From Paenibacillus sp. J31TS4 (GTDB lineage Bacteria; Bacillota; Bacilli; Paenibacillales; NBRC-103111): a DNA stretch of 64,000 nt. The DNA lies in NCBI RefSeq assembly GCF_018403265.1, contig NZ_BOSI01000005.1, forward strand, positions 62,001-126,000. The letters are read 5' to 3'. The notes under the pieces are model-generated. The model was given only the letters and a program-made list of their open reading frames with translations, did not search any database and was not told the origin of the DNA. The translations under genes were made by a program, and so were the position numbers. This document shows, piece after piece, positions 53,296-60,715 of this stretch (position 1 is its first letter; the number at the start of each line of letters is the position of its first letter).

Positions 53296-54843
53296 TCAAG
53301 CTTTGTACGTTTCCAGATGGGCTAGCGCTTCTTTCTCCGCTTCCCATGCAGCCAGCAGGCCTTCGCGAATGTGCGACAGACGGTTCGCATGGCTTCCCCC
53401 GTAACCAAACGGAAAGGAAGGGTACATGCCGGCAAACGCCTCGCTTGCCCGCAAAAAGCAGGCCGATGCTCGTGCCAGTCCAATCCGGCGATCCGTGCTC
53501 TTCGCCTTTTCGGACAATCCTTGCAAAAACAGATGTCCCTGCTGCCGAGCTTCGCATAAAATCGCAACCTGATAAGCATGTCCCTGAAGATCCAGCCTCT
53601 CGTCCTGGGCGGCCTCCATCCACAGCCGATAGCCGGGAAGGCCGAACGCAAATCCGGGTACCGGCGGTTCTTGGCCCCGAATATGCCGCATAACGGAAGG
53701 CAAGATCGCATCACCCGAGACCGGCCTGCCGGTACGCCGTCCGATGGCAAGGAGAAACAAGGCAGACTCCGAATGCGCCCGTCCCAGCTGCTCATACGAG
53801 AATAGGCTTGTCCTCCGGTTGTATCCCGCGTAACGGATCGTTCGGTCATCATCGTTGTAGGCATAGAGCAAGCCAAATTCGTTGATCGCCAAATTCCATA
53901 CGATAGCCGGCAGGCCGCGGTCTATCGTTTCCTGGATAACGGAAAGCAAAGAGATCTGCCGTTCGGGCGACAAGGGAGAAGGTCCTGGCCGGCCGAGACA
54001 TGTGCCGCTAAGTCCCAGCCGCTCCAACGCCTGATACGCCGAGTAGCTCCAATCAAACGTCGCTATGCCCTGCCATTCGCAGCGGGCCGTAACATTCAAC
54101 CGGAAGGCGTCGCCCGAAATCCCCATCAGTTCGGTAAGTGACCAGTCCGGCTCGCCGGCCGTTCGAAGCACTTCCGCTATAAGGATGGATATGAGGGCGT
54201 ACGGCCGCTCATACTCAGGGACCGGAAGCTCTCCGCTCCGAGGCAAGCCGCTCTGCCTCCGCTCCGCAAGATGACGGTCAACTTCCTTCCGGAACCGCTC
54301 CTCGTTCGCTTTCGTCCGCGACCGGGAGAGCACATTGTAGACGTTGCTCTTCTTCATCCCGAAACGGACCGCCAACTCATCCGGCGTAGCCTCCTCCAGG
54401 GCATAGGAGGTCAGCAAGGAACGGGATTGCTCCGGCAGGCCGCCGAGCGAACCGGTCAACAAGTCGGTCTGCCGCTCGCGGCTGAGCAGCGAGTGGAGCG
54501 GATCATACCACTCCGAAAGGTCCTCCGTTTGCCCAAGCAGTTCTACGGCATGTCCAGCGGGCGTTGTCCCGCTTGAGGCTCCCCGGATCTGATTGATTGC
54601 AGTCCGCCGTACGACCTGCCGGAACCAGGAGTGGAAGTTGCCCGGCTCGCGCAGGGTGCCGATTTTCCCTTTCATCTGGATAAATGCTTCTTGAACGACG
54701 TCTTCTGCCAAATGGGGATCCCGAACAACCCGAAGCGCCCAACGGATGGCCTGTTCCCGATAGATGGTTACCAGTTCGTGAAAAGCCGGCAAGTCGCCCT
54801 TTTGGACGCCGACGACGAGGTCCGGCAGCTGTTTAGGTTCCAT
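53296..54843 (-). CDS. ECF-type sigma factor fused to a large C-terminal domain
   Basis: 515 residues. Residues about 10-95 are sigma region 2 (AFHELVTIYREQAIRWALRVV, HLAEDVVQEAFIQM, NFHSWFRQVVRRTAINQIRG) and about 135-185 are region 4 (LLTSYALEEATPDELAVRFGMKKSNVYNVLSRSR). The remaining 300 residues are not part of a normal sigma factor. They hold GIATFDWSYSAYQALERLG, PAIVWNLAINEFGLLYAYNDDDR and helical segments, reminiscent of cysteine-peptidase-like or BtrH-like folds. There is no obvious anti-sigma gene beside it. The extra domain is probably the sensor or regulator; identity uncertain. Confidence 0.82.
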   Translation of the reverse strand: MEPKQLPDLVVGVQKGDLPAFHELVTIYREQAIRWALRVVRDPHLAEDVVQEAFIQMKGKIGTLREPGNFHSWFRQVVRRTAINQIRGASSGTTPAGHAVELLGQTEDLSEWYDPLHSLLSRERQTDLLTGSLGGLPEQSRSLLTSYALEEATPDELAVRFGMKKSNVYNVLSRSRTKANEERFRKEVDRHLAERRQSGLPRSGELPVPEYERPYALISILIAEVLRTAGEPDWSLTELMGISGDAFRLNVTARCEWQGIATFDWSYSAYQALERLGLSGTCLGRPGPSPLSPERQISLLSVIQETIDRGLPAIVWNLAINEFGLLYAYNDDDRTIRYAGYNRRTSLFSYEQLGRAHSESALFLLAIGRRTGRPVSGDAILPSVMRHIRGQEPPVPGFAFGLPGYRLWMEAAQDERLDLQGHAYQVAILCEARQQGHLFLQGLSEKAKSTDRRIGLARASACFLRASEAFAGMYPSFPFGYGGSHANRLSHIREGLLAAWEAEKEALAHLETYKA

Positions 54844-54948
54844 ACTTTCCCCTCGCTCAATCCAACCATGCTATCTGTTTGTATTCAAGACAATGGCTAG
54901 GTTATCCTGCCGTTAATTCCTATGTGACGTCCGCCCCCTAATAAAAGA

Positions 54949-54971
54949 AGAGCCGCTCATCAAGCGACTCT
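54949..54971 (-). terminator. Possible terminator hairpin
   Basis: AGAG-C-CGCT, loop CATCA, AGCG-A-CTCT, with an A4 run on the left. Confidence 0.35.
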
Positions 54972-55148
54972 CCCTCTTACTGCCTTGCTAGATCCTTGCC
55001 CCTCTCCGTACGGATAGGCTCGCCATGTTGTAATTCGACTCGAACTATTTGGACGGTTTTCCTATTCCGCGTCAATCCGGGAAATCCAGCAATATCAAGG
55101 GGTTAAGGACAACCGCTCCGATATGTCCGAGTCATTAATTTTGAGAAC

Positions 55149-55179
55149 GTGGTCATAAATGTGGTCAAACATGTGGTCA
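55149..55179 (+). repeat. Triple GTGGTCA direct repeat, 12-base period
   Basis: GTGGTCA at 55149-55155, 55161-55167 and 55173-55179, with AT-rich 5-base spacers. Such phased repeats are typical of protein-binding sites. Confidence 0.8.
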
Positions 55180-55197
55180 AAGGGTCGGTCTGCTATT

Positions 55198-55215
55198 CAA
55201 CAATAAAAGCCCTTC
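55198..55215 (+). repeat. Left copy of an 18-base direct repeat
   Basis: CAACAATAAAAGCCCTTC; 17 of 18 bases match 59593-59610. Both copies lie in the same orientation at the ends of a 4.4-kb segment. Confidence 0.6.
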
Positions 55216-55226
55216 TAGAAGCATTC

Positions 55227-56450
55227 TTACTTTTTAATTGCACGAACCACTGTCTCAACTAATTTCAGAAGATCTGAAGTAGGTATCGCTGGTGTTATTT
55301 TCTCATCTTCTTTAACTACTTTAACACCGGTGAATATTCGATCTACCAGTAGCTTCTTTACTTCTTTGCGCTCTTCTTCGTTAAATATTTCGAGATAAGG
55401 ATCTATAGTTGCCATCTGCAATTCCATATTTCTATTTTCGCGTTCCACTCGATCTAACTTCGTGGCTTGTGTTGCACAATATGTAACAGCAGCACCGATA
55501 GCCAATGTAACTGACCATTTTGAGGCGATTATTGCCCATGAAAATTCTCCACTATGTAATGTGTTAAAAATCGCGCTAGCAATAAGCCCTAAAAATAATC
55601 CAACCGTAACTTTTTGCCATCTTTGCTTAGATATTTTTGCGTCGTCGGCTTCTTTTTTATAACCGGCTGCATGTCCATCAACTGACATTGTACCCAATAT
55701 TCCTTTGGCTTTCGTTTGAAGTCTTCTTATATCTTCAAAGACAAGTGATGCATCCCTTAGTTGGTTCTGATGTTCCTCTTCAATAAACGAGTGAAATTCA
55801 GTGGAATCTCCTTTGATTTTATTAATTTCTTCAGAAAACTTATTATAACGCTCCTCTAAACTAGCACTGTATTCTCTTTGGCGAGTTGCTTCTGCTTCAC
55901 TAAATTGTCTCTGAAAATCACTTATCACGTTATCTGCACGTGATTTTTCCAAGTCAATCTCCCTCTTGAGAGTGGATATCTCTTCTCGAAGTTTTTGAAT
56001 CAATGTGTTGTTTTCTTCCGCTTCTCTAACAGAATGTCTAAGGTGTTGTCCTAGAGAATGTCGGAAAGAAACCGCTGATTCCCGAATTGTTTCAATATCA
56101 CCAACATCTACAGGAACGTATAAATTATTGATACTTACACATACCTGATCTACATGTGTTAACGCGTTATTAAGGTATGATGAATTGGGGTTAGATTGGT
56201 AATGCGACATATAATTATTTATATTATTTAAGTTACTATTAAGGGTATCGAGTACCCCAGTACTTATCATTAATGGGTCTGATTTCTCAAGAACTGTTTG
56301 TAGAATGAATATAACATGGTTAATTCTATCAATCTGTATTCTATGCTCTGGGTCCAAACCATCATTTAAAATCAGTTCAGACATTACATGTAAGGTGCCT
56401 TTAATCTGATCGTGTATAGTATGTTTTTCAATAACACTTATATGGTCCAT
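55227..56450 (-). CDS. Coiled-coil protein with two C-terminal membrane helices
   Basis: 407 residues, AT-rich gene. Residues about 143-235 form a charged coiled coil (NNTLIQKLREEISTLKREIDLEKS...). Two hydrophobic helices follow (about 281-297 and 311-326), then about 80 polar residues. No enzyme motif is visible. The N-terminal 140 residues are helical and rich in Asn, Ser and His. The start follows GAGAGGAAA. I do not recognise it. A helical sensor with a membrane part is a common layout in defence or signalling proteins, but this is inference only. Confidence 0.7.
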   Translation of the reverse strand: MDHISVIEKHTIHDQIKGTLHVMSELILNDGLDPEHRIQIDRINHVIFILQTVLEKSDPLMISTGVLDTLNSNLNNINNYMSHYQSNPNSSYLNNALTHVDQVCVSINNLYVPVDVGDIETIRESAVSFRHSLGQHLRHSVREAEENNTLIQKLREEISTLKREIDLEKSRADNVISDFQRQFSEAEATRQREYSASLEERYNKFSEEINKIKGDSTEFHSFIEEEHQNQLRDASLVFEDIRRLQTKAKGILGTMSVDGHAAGYKKEADDAKISKQRWQKVTVGLFLGLIASAIFNTLHSGEFSWAIIASKWSVTLAIGAAVTYCATQATKLDRVERENRNMELQMATIDPYLEIFNEEERKEVKKLLVDRIFTGVKVVKEDEKITPAIPTSDLLKLVETVVRAIKK

Positions 56451-56767
56451 TAAGTATTTTTCCTCTCAGCAAGGTAGAATAATTGTGTTAAGAGTGTAGT
56501 TTCTTCATTTCAGCATTTTATTGACAATGTATTATTCTTCCTCATTCAAGGGAATTCCTTCTTAACACAAAATTTTCTTCATTAATTTCTATTCTTCAAC
56601 AAGAAATTCAAAGATAGTGTCGATTTCGTTCGATTAAGAATAAGCCGGATTCTGTTCTAAAAGTACCGGAAAAACTTCCATACAATATTGAAAGTCCTTG
56701 CTAATATTAGGCTGATTGCGTGAAGCAGTCACCTATAATGGGTGACTGCTTCTTATCACAGGTTCAT
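56451..56767. other. AT-rich gene-free stretch
   Basis: About 310 bases, clearly richer in A and T than the core region. No gene was found. A TTGACA occurs near 56521 without a matching -10. The hairpin at 56722-56752 ends it. Confidence 0.55.
56722..56752. terminator. Hairpin after the replication-relaxation gene
   Basis: GAAGCAGTCACC, loop TATAATG, GGTGACTGCTTC, 12 perfect pairs, 16 bases beyond the stop codon. No good U tract on the minus strand. Confidence 0.6.
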
Positions 56768-57364
56768 TTATCGAAGATCGTTTATTCGAAGCACTTCTGC
56801 GTGCAGCCCATCAAGAAGAGCCCGCAGCAACTTCAGCCGATACTCACTTACCGTCACGTACATTATAAGCGGAAACGCCCCATATTTTCGCTGAAAGATG
56901 CCCGTATCCCGCAGCTCCCGGTAAGACGCGATCTTCCGCTCATTCTGTGCCATTGACTGCGTGTGGTCACATTCCAGGAAGACATAGTTCCCGTTCATCC
57001 GAAAGACAGCATCAGGAATCACGCATTTATCAGCCCACTTGATCGGGAACTCTGGCCGCCAGTAATCCGGCCGGTACCGGATAAATACCTCGTTCCGCAT
57101 GAGCGTGTGCGGCACATGAATGGTGCGCCGCCTAGCTACCGAGCTGCCCACTTCTTTGCGGCCGCGGGCGTTCAAGTAATAGACGGTCTCCTCGAGACGA
57201 AATGAAGATAAATAGTCGCTCATGTCATTAAGAATTCTGCATGCGTTTCTTCTGCCGCCGAGGTCGTGCAGCCGCTGAATTTGTGAGGTGGTTAGATACC
57301 CGTGGTCGTTCAAGCTCGTCAAGATTGTTGTCCACCGGTTCACTTTTGCCTGTATGGGATTCAT
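56768..57364 (-). CDS. Replication-relaxation family protein
   Basis: 198 residues. The N-terminus (TSLNDHGYLTTSQIQRLHDLGG, then ILNDMSDYLSSF) is a winged helix-turn-helix. The rest (PDYWRPEFPIKWADKCVIPDAVFRM...FLECDHTQSM) contains the Pro-Asp-x-x-Phe and Glu-x-Asp residues of the Replic_Relax family. Family members travel with FtsK/TraG-like genes on plasmids and integrative elements and are thought to act in replication initiation. The ATG sits behind GAAAGGAGA and 137 bases inside the end of the FtsK gene, an unusually long overlap. Confidence 0.87.
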   Translation of the reverse strand: MNPIQAKVNRWTTILTSLNDHGYLTTSQIQRLHDLGGRRNACRILNDMSDYLSSFRLEETVYYLNARGRKEVGSSVARRRTIHVPHTLMRNEVFIRYRPDYWRPEFPIKWADKCVIPDAVFRMNGNYVFLECDHTQSMAQNERKIASYRELRDTGIFQRKYGAFPLIMYVTVSEYRLKLLRALLDGLHAEVLRINDLR

Positions 57365-58472
57365 CGGTTACCGCTCTCCTTTCGCATGAAGCAAGCAGTT
57401 CCTTCGCCCGCTCGTAAGACAGGTTGAACGTCTGCAGCACAGTATCATGTGCCTGCTGGAAGATACAGCGTCCAGGCACATCCGGCAATGCCGCGGCACC
57501 GTCATGGTCGAGGATCACTCGAGACTGGATGCCGTCACGGGTACGGAACGATATGGAGGTAGCAATGTTCGTCTTGATAAGGCCGTCTACAACGTCCGCT
57601 GAGGGCCGCTGCGTACATAGAACGAGGATTACCCCTGCCGCCCTTCCTTTGGCGCTTATCCTGGTCAGTCCGACCTTGATACGATTCTTAGTCGCCCCTT
57701 CTGGATCTCCTGCTCGGGTCTTCAGGTCGGCCAGTTCATCCATTACCAGAATGCAAAGGTTTCCTTGCCATTTCTGAGCCCCGCTACGCTCAAGGATGGA
57801 ATACCTTCGGTGCATCTCTGCCTCCGTTTTTTCTATGAGATTGAGTACGCTCTGGAGGTTTGAAGCGAATCCCTTGGTGATCGCCAAATCGCGGAACAGG
57901 TTCAGCTCTACCCCGCTCTTGAGATCGCAAAGATAAAGATCCGGCTTCGGGCCGATAGCGAGCGAGGTGAGCAGGCCCCTGAGAAGGACGCTCTTCCCTC
58001 CCCCCGATATACCACCGATCAGCAGGTGCGGGAAGCTGCCTGAGAAGTCATAGAAGACCGTTTCCCCGCGCCGATTGACGCCAATAGGTACTTTCCAATC
58101 ATGGCGGTCTACGGAGCTGTATGGGACGTTTCCGGCCATCTCCCCGTTATAAATGTCGATGATCAACCCGCTCTTCCAATAAACCTCCAGGTCACTTCGT
58201 AATGCCTCAGAGAGCGCTCGGGCTTGATCGATGACCTTCTTTGAGGAGAGGCCAGCCGGCAGGCTAATAAGAAGCCGAGTTCCCCAGGCGTACGGTATTG
58301 TTTTATTGATCCGTGGCAACGTGAGCGTATCGCCGTCCGGCACGCCTAGGCCCAGCGTTCTGAAGGCAGCTGCGAGCGTCTGGGGTAGGTTTAAAGAAGA
58401 AGATCGGAAAAGAGTAAAGGAAGAACCCACTGAACCCACTAACAGACCGATTCCCAGACATTCAAGAAGCAT
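57228..58472 (-). CDS. FtsK/SpoIIIE-domain DNA translocase
   Basis: 414 residues, about the size of integrative-element coupling or translocase proteins. A short hydrophobic N-terminus (residues 1-22) may anchor it. The AAA+ motor has Walker A GISGGGKS (154-161) and Walker B ILVMDE (241-246), with later LCTQRPSADV and RVILDHDGA blocks. There is no gamma domain. The C-terminal 40 residues are charged. The start follows GGAGG. It probably moves element DNA during transfer or replication, with the Replic_Relax protein. Confidence 0.92.
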   Translation of the reverse strand: MLLECLGIGLLVGSVGSSFTLFRSSSLNLPQTLAAAFRTLGLGVPDGDTLTLPRINKTIPYAWGTRLLISLPAGLSSKKVIDQARALSEALRSDLEVYWKSGLIIDIYNGEMAGNVPYSSVDRHDWKVPIGVNRRGETVFYDFSGSFPHLLIGGISGGGKSVLLRGLLTSLAIGPKPDLYLCDLKSGVELNLFRDLAITKGFASNLQSVLNLIEKTEAEMHRRYSILERSGAQKWQGNLCILVMDELADLKTRAGDPEGATKNRIKVGLTRISAKGRAAGVILVLCTQRPSADVVDGLIKTNIATSISFRTRDGIQSRVILDHDGAAALPDVPGRCIFQQAHDTVLQTFNLSYERAKELLASCERRAVTDESHTGKSEPVDNNLDELERPRVSNHLTNSAAARPRRQKKRMQNS

Positions 58473-58684
58473 GTGTTTTCCTCCAAACCATAGGTATTCT
58501 TCCGGTCGATTGGAATGGTGTGGGACAAGAAAGAGCCTGGAGCTGGTGCGAATTCGGAGAGCATGACGCTCTGTTCAGTCCTGGAATGGATTGTGGAAGG
58601 GAGGCGGACAGCTTCATTCCTCCCTACTTTGAGATGGCCGTGGAAGAGATAGCGGTACAAAGCGCGGAATAGATCGAAGAACAT
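58439..58684 (-). CDS. Possible small protein upstream of the FtsK gene, 81 residues
   Basis: Frame beginning MFFDLFRALYRYLFHGHLKVG, overlapping the FtsK start by 34 bases. The ribosome site is weak (GGGTGG). The aromatic N-terminus, then a Ser/Thr-rich middle, gives no family. It may be a real small element protein or chance; the opposite strand and other frames are open for shorter stretches. Confidence 0.35.
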   Translation of the reverse strand: MFFDLFRALYRYLFHGHLKVGRNEAVRLPSTIHSRTEQSVMLSEFAPAPGSFLSHTIPIDRKNTYGLEENTCFLNVWESVC

Positions 58685-58799
58685 TCGACGTGTCCGGCAC
58701 CCACCCGGACTGGCGACGGCCCGGCCGTTTAAGGTGACGAAGCAATCTGGGTTACGGAGGGGATCTGGTAGGAAAGGAAGAGATAGCCCCCTCTCTTGA

Positions 58800-58988
58800 T
58801 CAGAAGGTGAAAAGTAGCTCCGCTGCCGTAAGAAATCGCCATGCTGCGGACCCCCCTGCGCCGATCAAAAAGAACCGCACAAACGTTTTTGAGGTTCTGG
58901 CCGCTGCCGTATTTCCTCCTTCCTTTAACCGGTTCTCTAATAGAACCGATCCGAGAACAACGCCAGCAATCGTAATCACAGTCCCCAT
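58800..58988 (-). CDS. Small membrane protein, 62 residues
   Basis: Start at 58988 behind AAGGGAG. Two hydrophobic stretches (MGTVITIAGVVLGSVLLENRL and TFVRFFLIGAGGSAAWRF), separated by a short polar loop. Typical of small element-borne membrane proteins or holin-like proteins, but no family is recognised. It is the first gene of the leftward FtsK cluster. Confidence 0.55.
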   Translation of the reverse strand: MGTVITIAGVVLGSVLLENRLKEGGNTAAARTSKTFVRFFLIGAGGSAAWRFLTAAELLFTF

Positions 58989-59110
58989 GCACTTTCGACT
59001 CCCTTCGTGGAATTTACCAGAGCATCTTCCACTCGACATGTTAAAGGAATATGTGCTCCCGATTGTCCAACTTGCCAAGAAAAATTCAAAAGAGCTGAAT
59101 AAATAGAAAT

Positions 59111-59145
59111 AGACTCGTCCATCATTGGGAATAGGAGGCGAGTCT
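59111..59145 (+). promoter_or_regulatory. Inverted repeat around the ribosome site of the divergent regulator
   Basis: AGACTCG (59111-59117) and CGAGTCT (59139-59145) can pair. The AGGAGG ribosome site (59133-59138) abuts the right arm and the ATG lies 2 bases beyond it. Confidence 0.55.
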
Positions 59146-59147
59146 AA

Positions 59148-59378
59148 ATGTTCGGGTTAGGTAAAAGGCGCAGCAGGTTCGGCAAATTTATTGATCAGGA
59201 ACTTGGATATGGAGGACAAGAGCGAGTCAGGGAAGTATCCAAGATTAGCCGGGAAACGATAGCTAAGATTTGTAATAACGCGGATTATATTCCTTCCGGG
59301 AAGACAATGAAGTTACTCATGACTGCTGTAAAGAAACTCACTGGCAAGAATGTAAGGACAGACGATTTTTGGATGTAG
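59148..59378 (+). CDS. Small HTH-type regulator
   Basis: 76 residues. RSRFGKFIDQELGYGGQERVREVSKISRETIAKICNNADYIPSGKTMKLLMTAVKKLTG has the helix arrangement of Cro/C1-type (XRE) DNA-binding proteins, with SRETIAKICNN as recognition helix. AGGAGG precedes the ATG by 9 bases. It is transcribed away from the FtsK cluster and probably controls it. A tiny ORF of 50 residues follows 8 bases later. Confidence 0.78.
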   Translation: MFGLGKRRSRFGKFIDQELGYGGQERVREVSKISRETIAKICNNADYIPSGKTMKLLMTAVKKLTGKNVRTDDFWM

Positions 59379-59386
59379 GGAGTTGA

Positions 59387-59539
59387 ATGCCTATGAATAA
59401 AGAGGGGAATAAAGACATCCGTGACCAAGTAAGTGTGTACTTTACGAGTAGGAACGGGACGAATATCGGACTTATATTTCAAGATGATCCACTGATGCAT
59501 TGGAAAGAATATGTAAAGCCATGGCAGAGTTCGCTTTGA
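59387..59539 (+). CDS. Small hypothetical protein, 50 residues
   Basis: Frame MPMNKEGNKDIRDQVSVYF, ending with VKPWQSSL. It starts 8 bases after the regulator stop with TAGGGAG as ribosome site, so it is probably co-translated. Hydrophilic, no recognised motif. A second ATG six bases later is possible. Confidence 0.5.
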   Translation: MPMNKEGNKDIRDQVSVYFTSRNGTNIGLIFQDDPLMHWKEYVKPWQSSL

Positions 59540-59598
59540 AACAGGAAAAAATCAAGCAGCAAAAGGCAGCAGCCTCCCAGAAAGTGCCGGTACAATAA
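59521..59598 (+). CDS. Very small ORF, 25 residues (doubtful)
   Basis: MAEFALKQEKIKQQKAAAS followed by six more residues. It overlaps the previous frame's end by 19 bases. Only a poor ribosome site is seen. Lys/Gln/Ala-rich, helical. Its stop lies within the right 18-base repeat. Confidence 0.25.
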   Translation: MAEFALKQEKIKQQKAAASQKVPVQ

Positions 59599-59610
59599 TA
59601 AAAGCCCTTC
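59593..59610 (+). repeat. Right copy of the 18-base direct repeat
   Basis: CAATAATAAAAGCCCTTC, one mismatch to 55198-55215. It also forms the left arm of the terminator at 59600-59635. Confidence 0.6.
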
Positions 59611-59635
59611 AGGAGGACGATACCTCCGTTAGGGC
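59600..59635 (-). terminator. Terminator of the three-gene operon
   Basis: Interrupted stem GCCCT...AGGAGG / CCTCC...AGGGC with an A4 run on the left, 35 bases beyond the end of the last gene. Confidence 0.6.
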
Positions 59636-59669
59636 CGATCGATTTTGAACCTCTAATACATTCTGGTTG

Positions 59670-60713
59670 TTAGCTGAGAATCGTTTCCAAGTCTACCAAG
59701 CTAATTTTGTTATCTTCCGCCAGTTCTTTGATTACTTGCAGAGCCCATGCTTTTCGTTGCTCTTCTTCTCTAGAGGCGGACCAATTACCAGTTTGAACTT
59801 CAGCATGATAACGGGCTAGAAGCCCGGGAAAGAGCACAGTATAAATAATAATTGCTGTTTTCGGGAAATCATCCATTATAGACTTCGAACTATCCTCTTC
59901 TCCAGTAAAAATTGACCGACTACTGTCAAGAAAGCAGGTGCAATTACTTGCAATTCTTGTTAGCAGTTGCAAATCAGGCAAAAGGAAGTGAAACCCTCCC
60001 TCATAAACACTCTGATTACTCCCAAGCCCTGAAAGAGCTGAAATAGACCCTAGTACGCCTGCCCCTTCACTACGATTATCATGGGCTTGTCTCTCCGAGA
60101 GTTGAGAAACAGCGTGAACATCTATTAAATTTATTGAGTAGGGGGCAGTACCATTCGGCTTGATATTGATTTTTTGTCCCCTCTTACTAAATAACCAATA
60201 GAAAAATCTGCTATCCAATTGATACTGAGGGAGGTCCTTAGATTGCAATTTTCCCCATTCTTCTCTTCTATGTTTATATCCTTGGCCAAAAAGGACAGAC
60301 TTTATGCGACCTTCCTGACTCGGATTCACTTCCAAAACGCAATAGACACGGCCACTTTGCTCAAAAAATAAAACATCGACTGTTTTATTAAACACTCTAT
60401 ATTCCCTAGGTAAAAGGGTCCCGTTAATAATTGCCCGTGCTTGTCCAAGCATATCTTCATATTTACCAATTGCAGAAATAAAGCTTATTTCTTGTTCACC
60501 AATTATTAATTTCTCAATTTTAAACTTATTTCCACTAGCCGGATGCCATTCTATTTGAAGGGTTCTATCATACTCCTTAACTTCTCTACCCAGATATTCA
60601 ATCGGTATATTGTAATCCAACTGCATCAATTCAATTATACGGGCTAATGATAGATCGCTATCCATTGCCCATATTACTAATCTCGTATCATAATTATCGG
60701 CCAACTTCTCCAC
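59670..60713 (-). CDS. Third gene of the unrecognised operon, 347 residues
   Basis: A GTG start two bases after the stop of the previous gene. Soluble protein with mixed alpha/beta character. The N-terminal 60 residues include LVIWAMDSDLSLARIIELMQL. A beta-rich region follows (KTVDVLFFEQSGRVYCVLEVNPS), then LDSRFFYWLFSKRG, a polar low-complexity middle and a helical end (WALQVIKELAEDNKISLVDLE). No Walker, nuclease or TIR motif is seen. AT-rich. A terminator follows. I do not recognise the family. The tight packing with the two upstream genes says the three proteins act together. Confidence 0.7.
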   Translation of the reverse strand: MEKLADNYDTRLVIWAMDSDLSLARIIELMQLDYNIPIEYLGREVKEYDRTLQIEWHPASGNKFKIEKLIIGEQEISFISAIGKYEDMLGQARAIINGTLLPREYRVFNKTVDVLFFEQSGRVYCVLEVNPSQEGRIKSVLFGQGYKHRREEWGKLQSKDLPQYQLDSRFFYWLFSKRGQKINIKPNGTAPYSINLIDVHAVSQLSERQAHDNRSEGAGVLGSISALSGLGSNQSVYEGGFHFLLPDLQLLTRIASNCTCFLDSSRSIFTGEEDSSKSIMDDFPKTAIIIYTVLFPGLLARYHAEVQTGNWSASREEEQRKAWALQVIKELAEDNKISLVDLETILS

Positions 60714-60715
60714 TC

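Larger units (their letters stand above)
54844..55226. other. Junction region between core genes and the mobile region
   Basis: About 380 bases without a supported gene. It holds a terminator-like hairpin (54949-54971), an unassigned open frame of about 45 codons (55021-55156), three GTGGTCA repeats with 12-base spacing and the sequence AATAAAAGCCCTTC. Base composition begins to fall here. No integrase or tRNA was found. Confidence 0.5.

Noticed and set aside
55021-55156. Possible integrase remnant in the junction region
   Set aside because: The frame is only about 45 codons and lacks the Arg-His-x-x-Arg or Tyr motifs of tyrosine integrases. Kept only as an unassigned frame.
58729-58992. 87-residue frame overlapping the 62-residue membrane gene
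   Set aside because: Shares the same DNA in another frame; no ribosome site that fits better, and a less protein-like composition.
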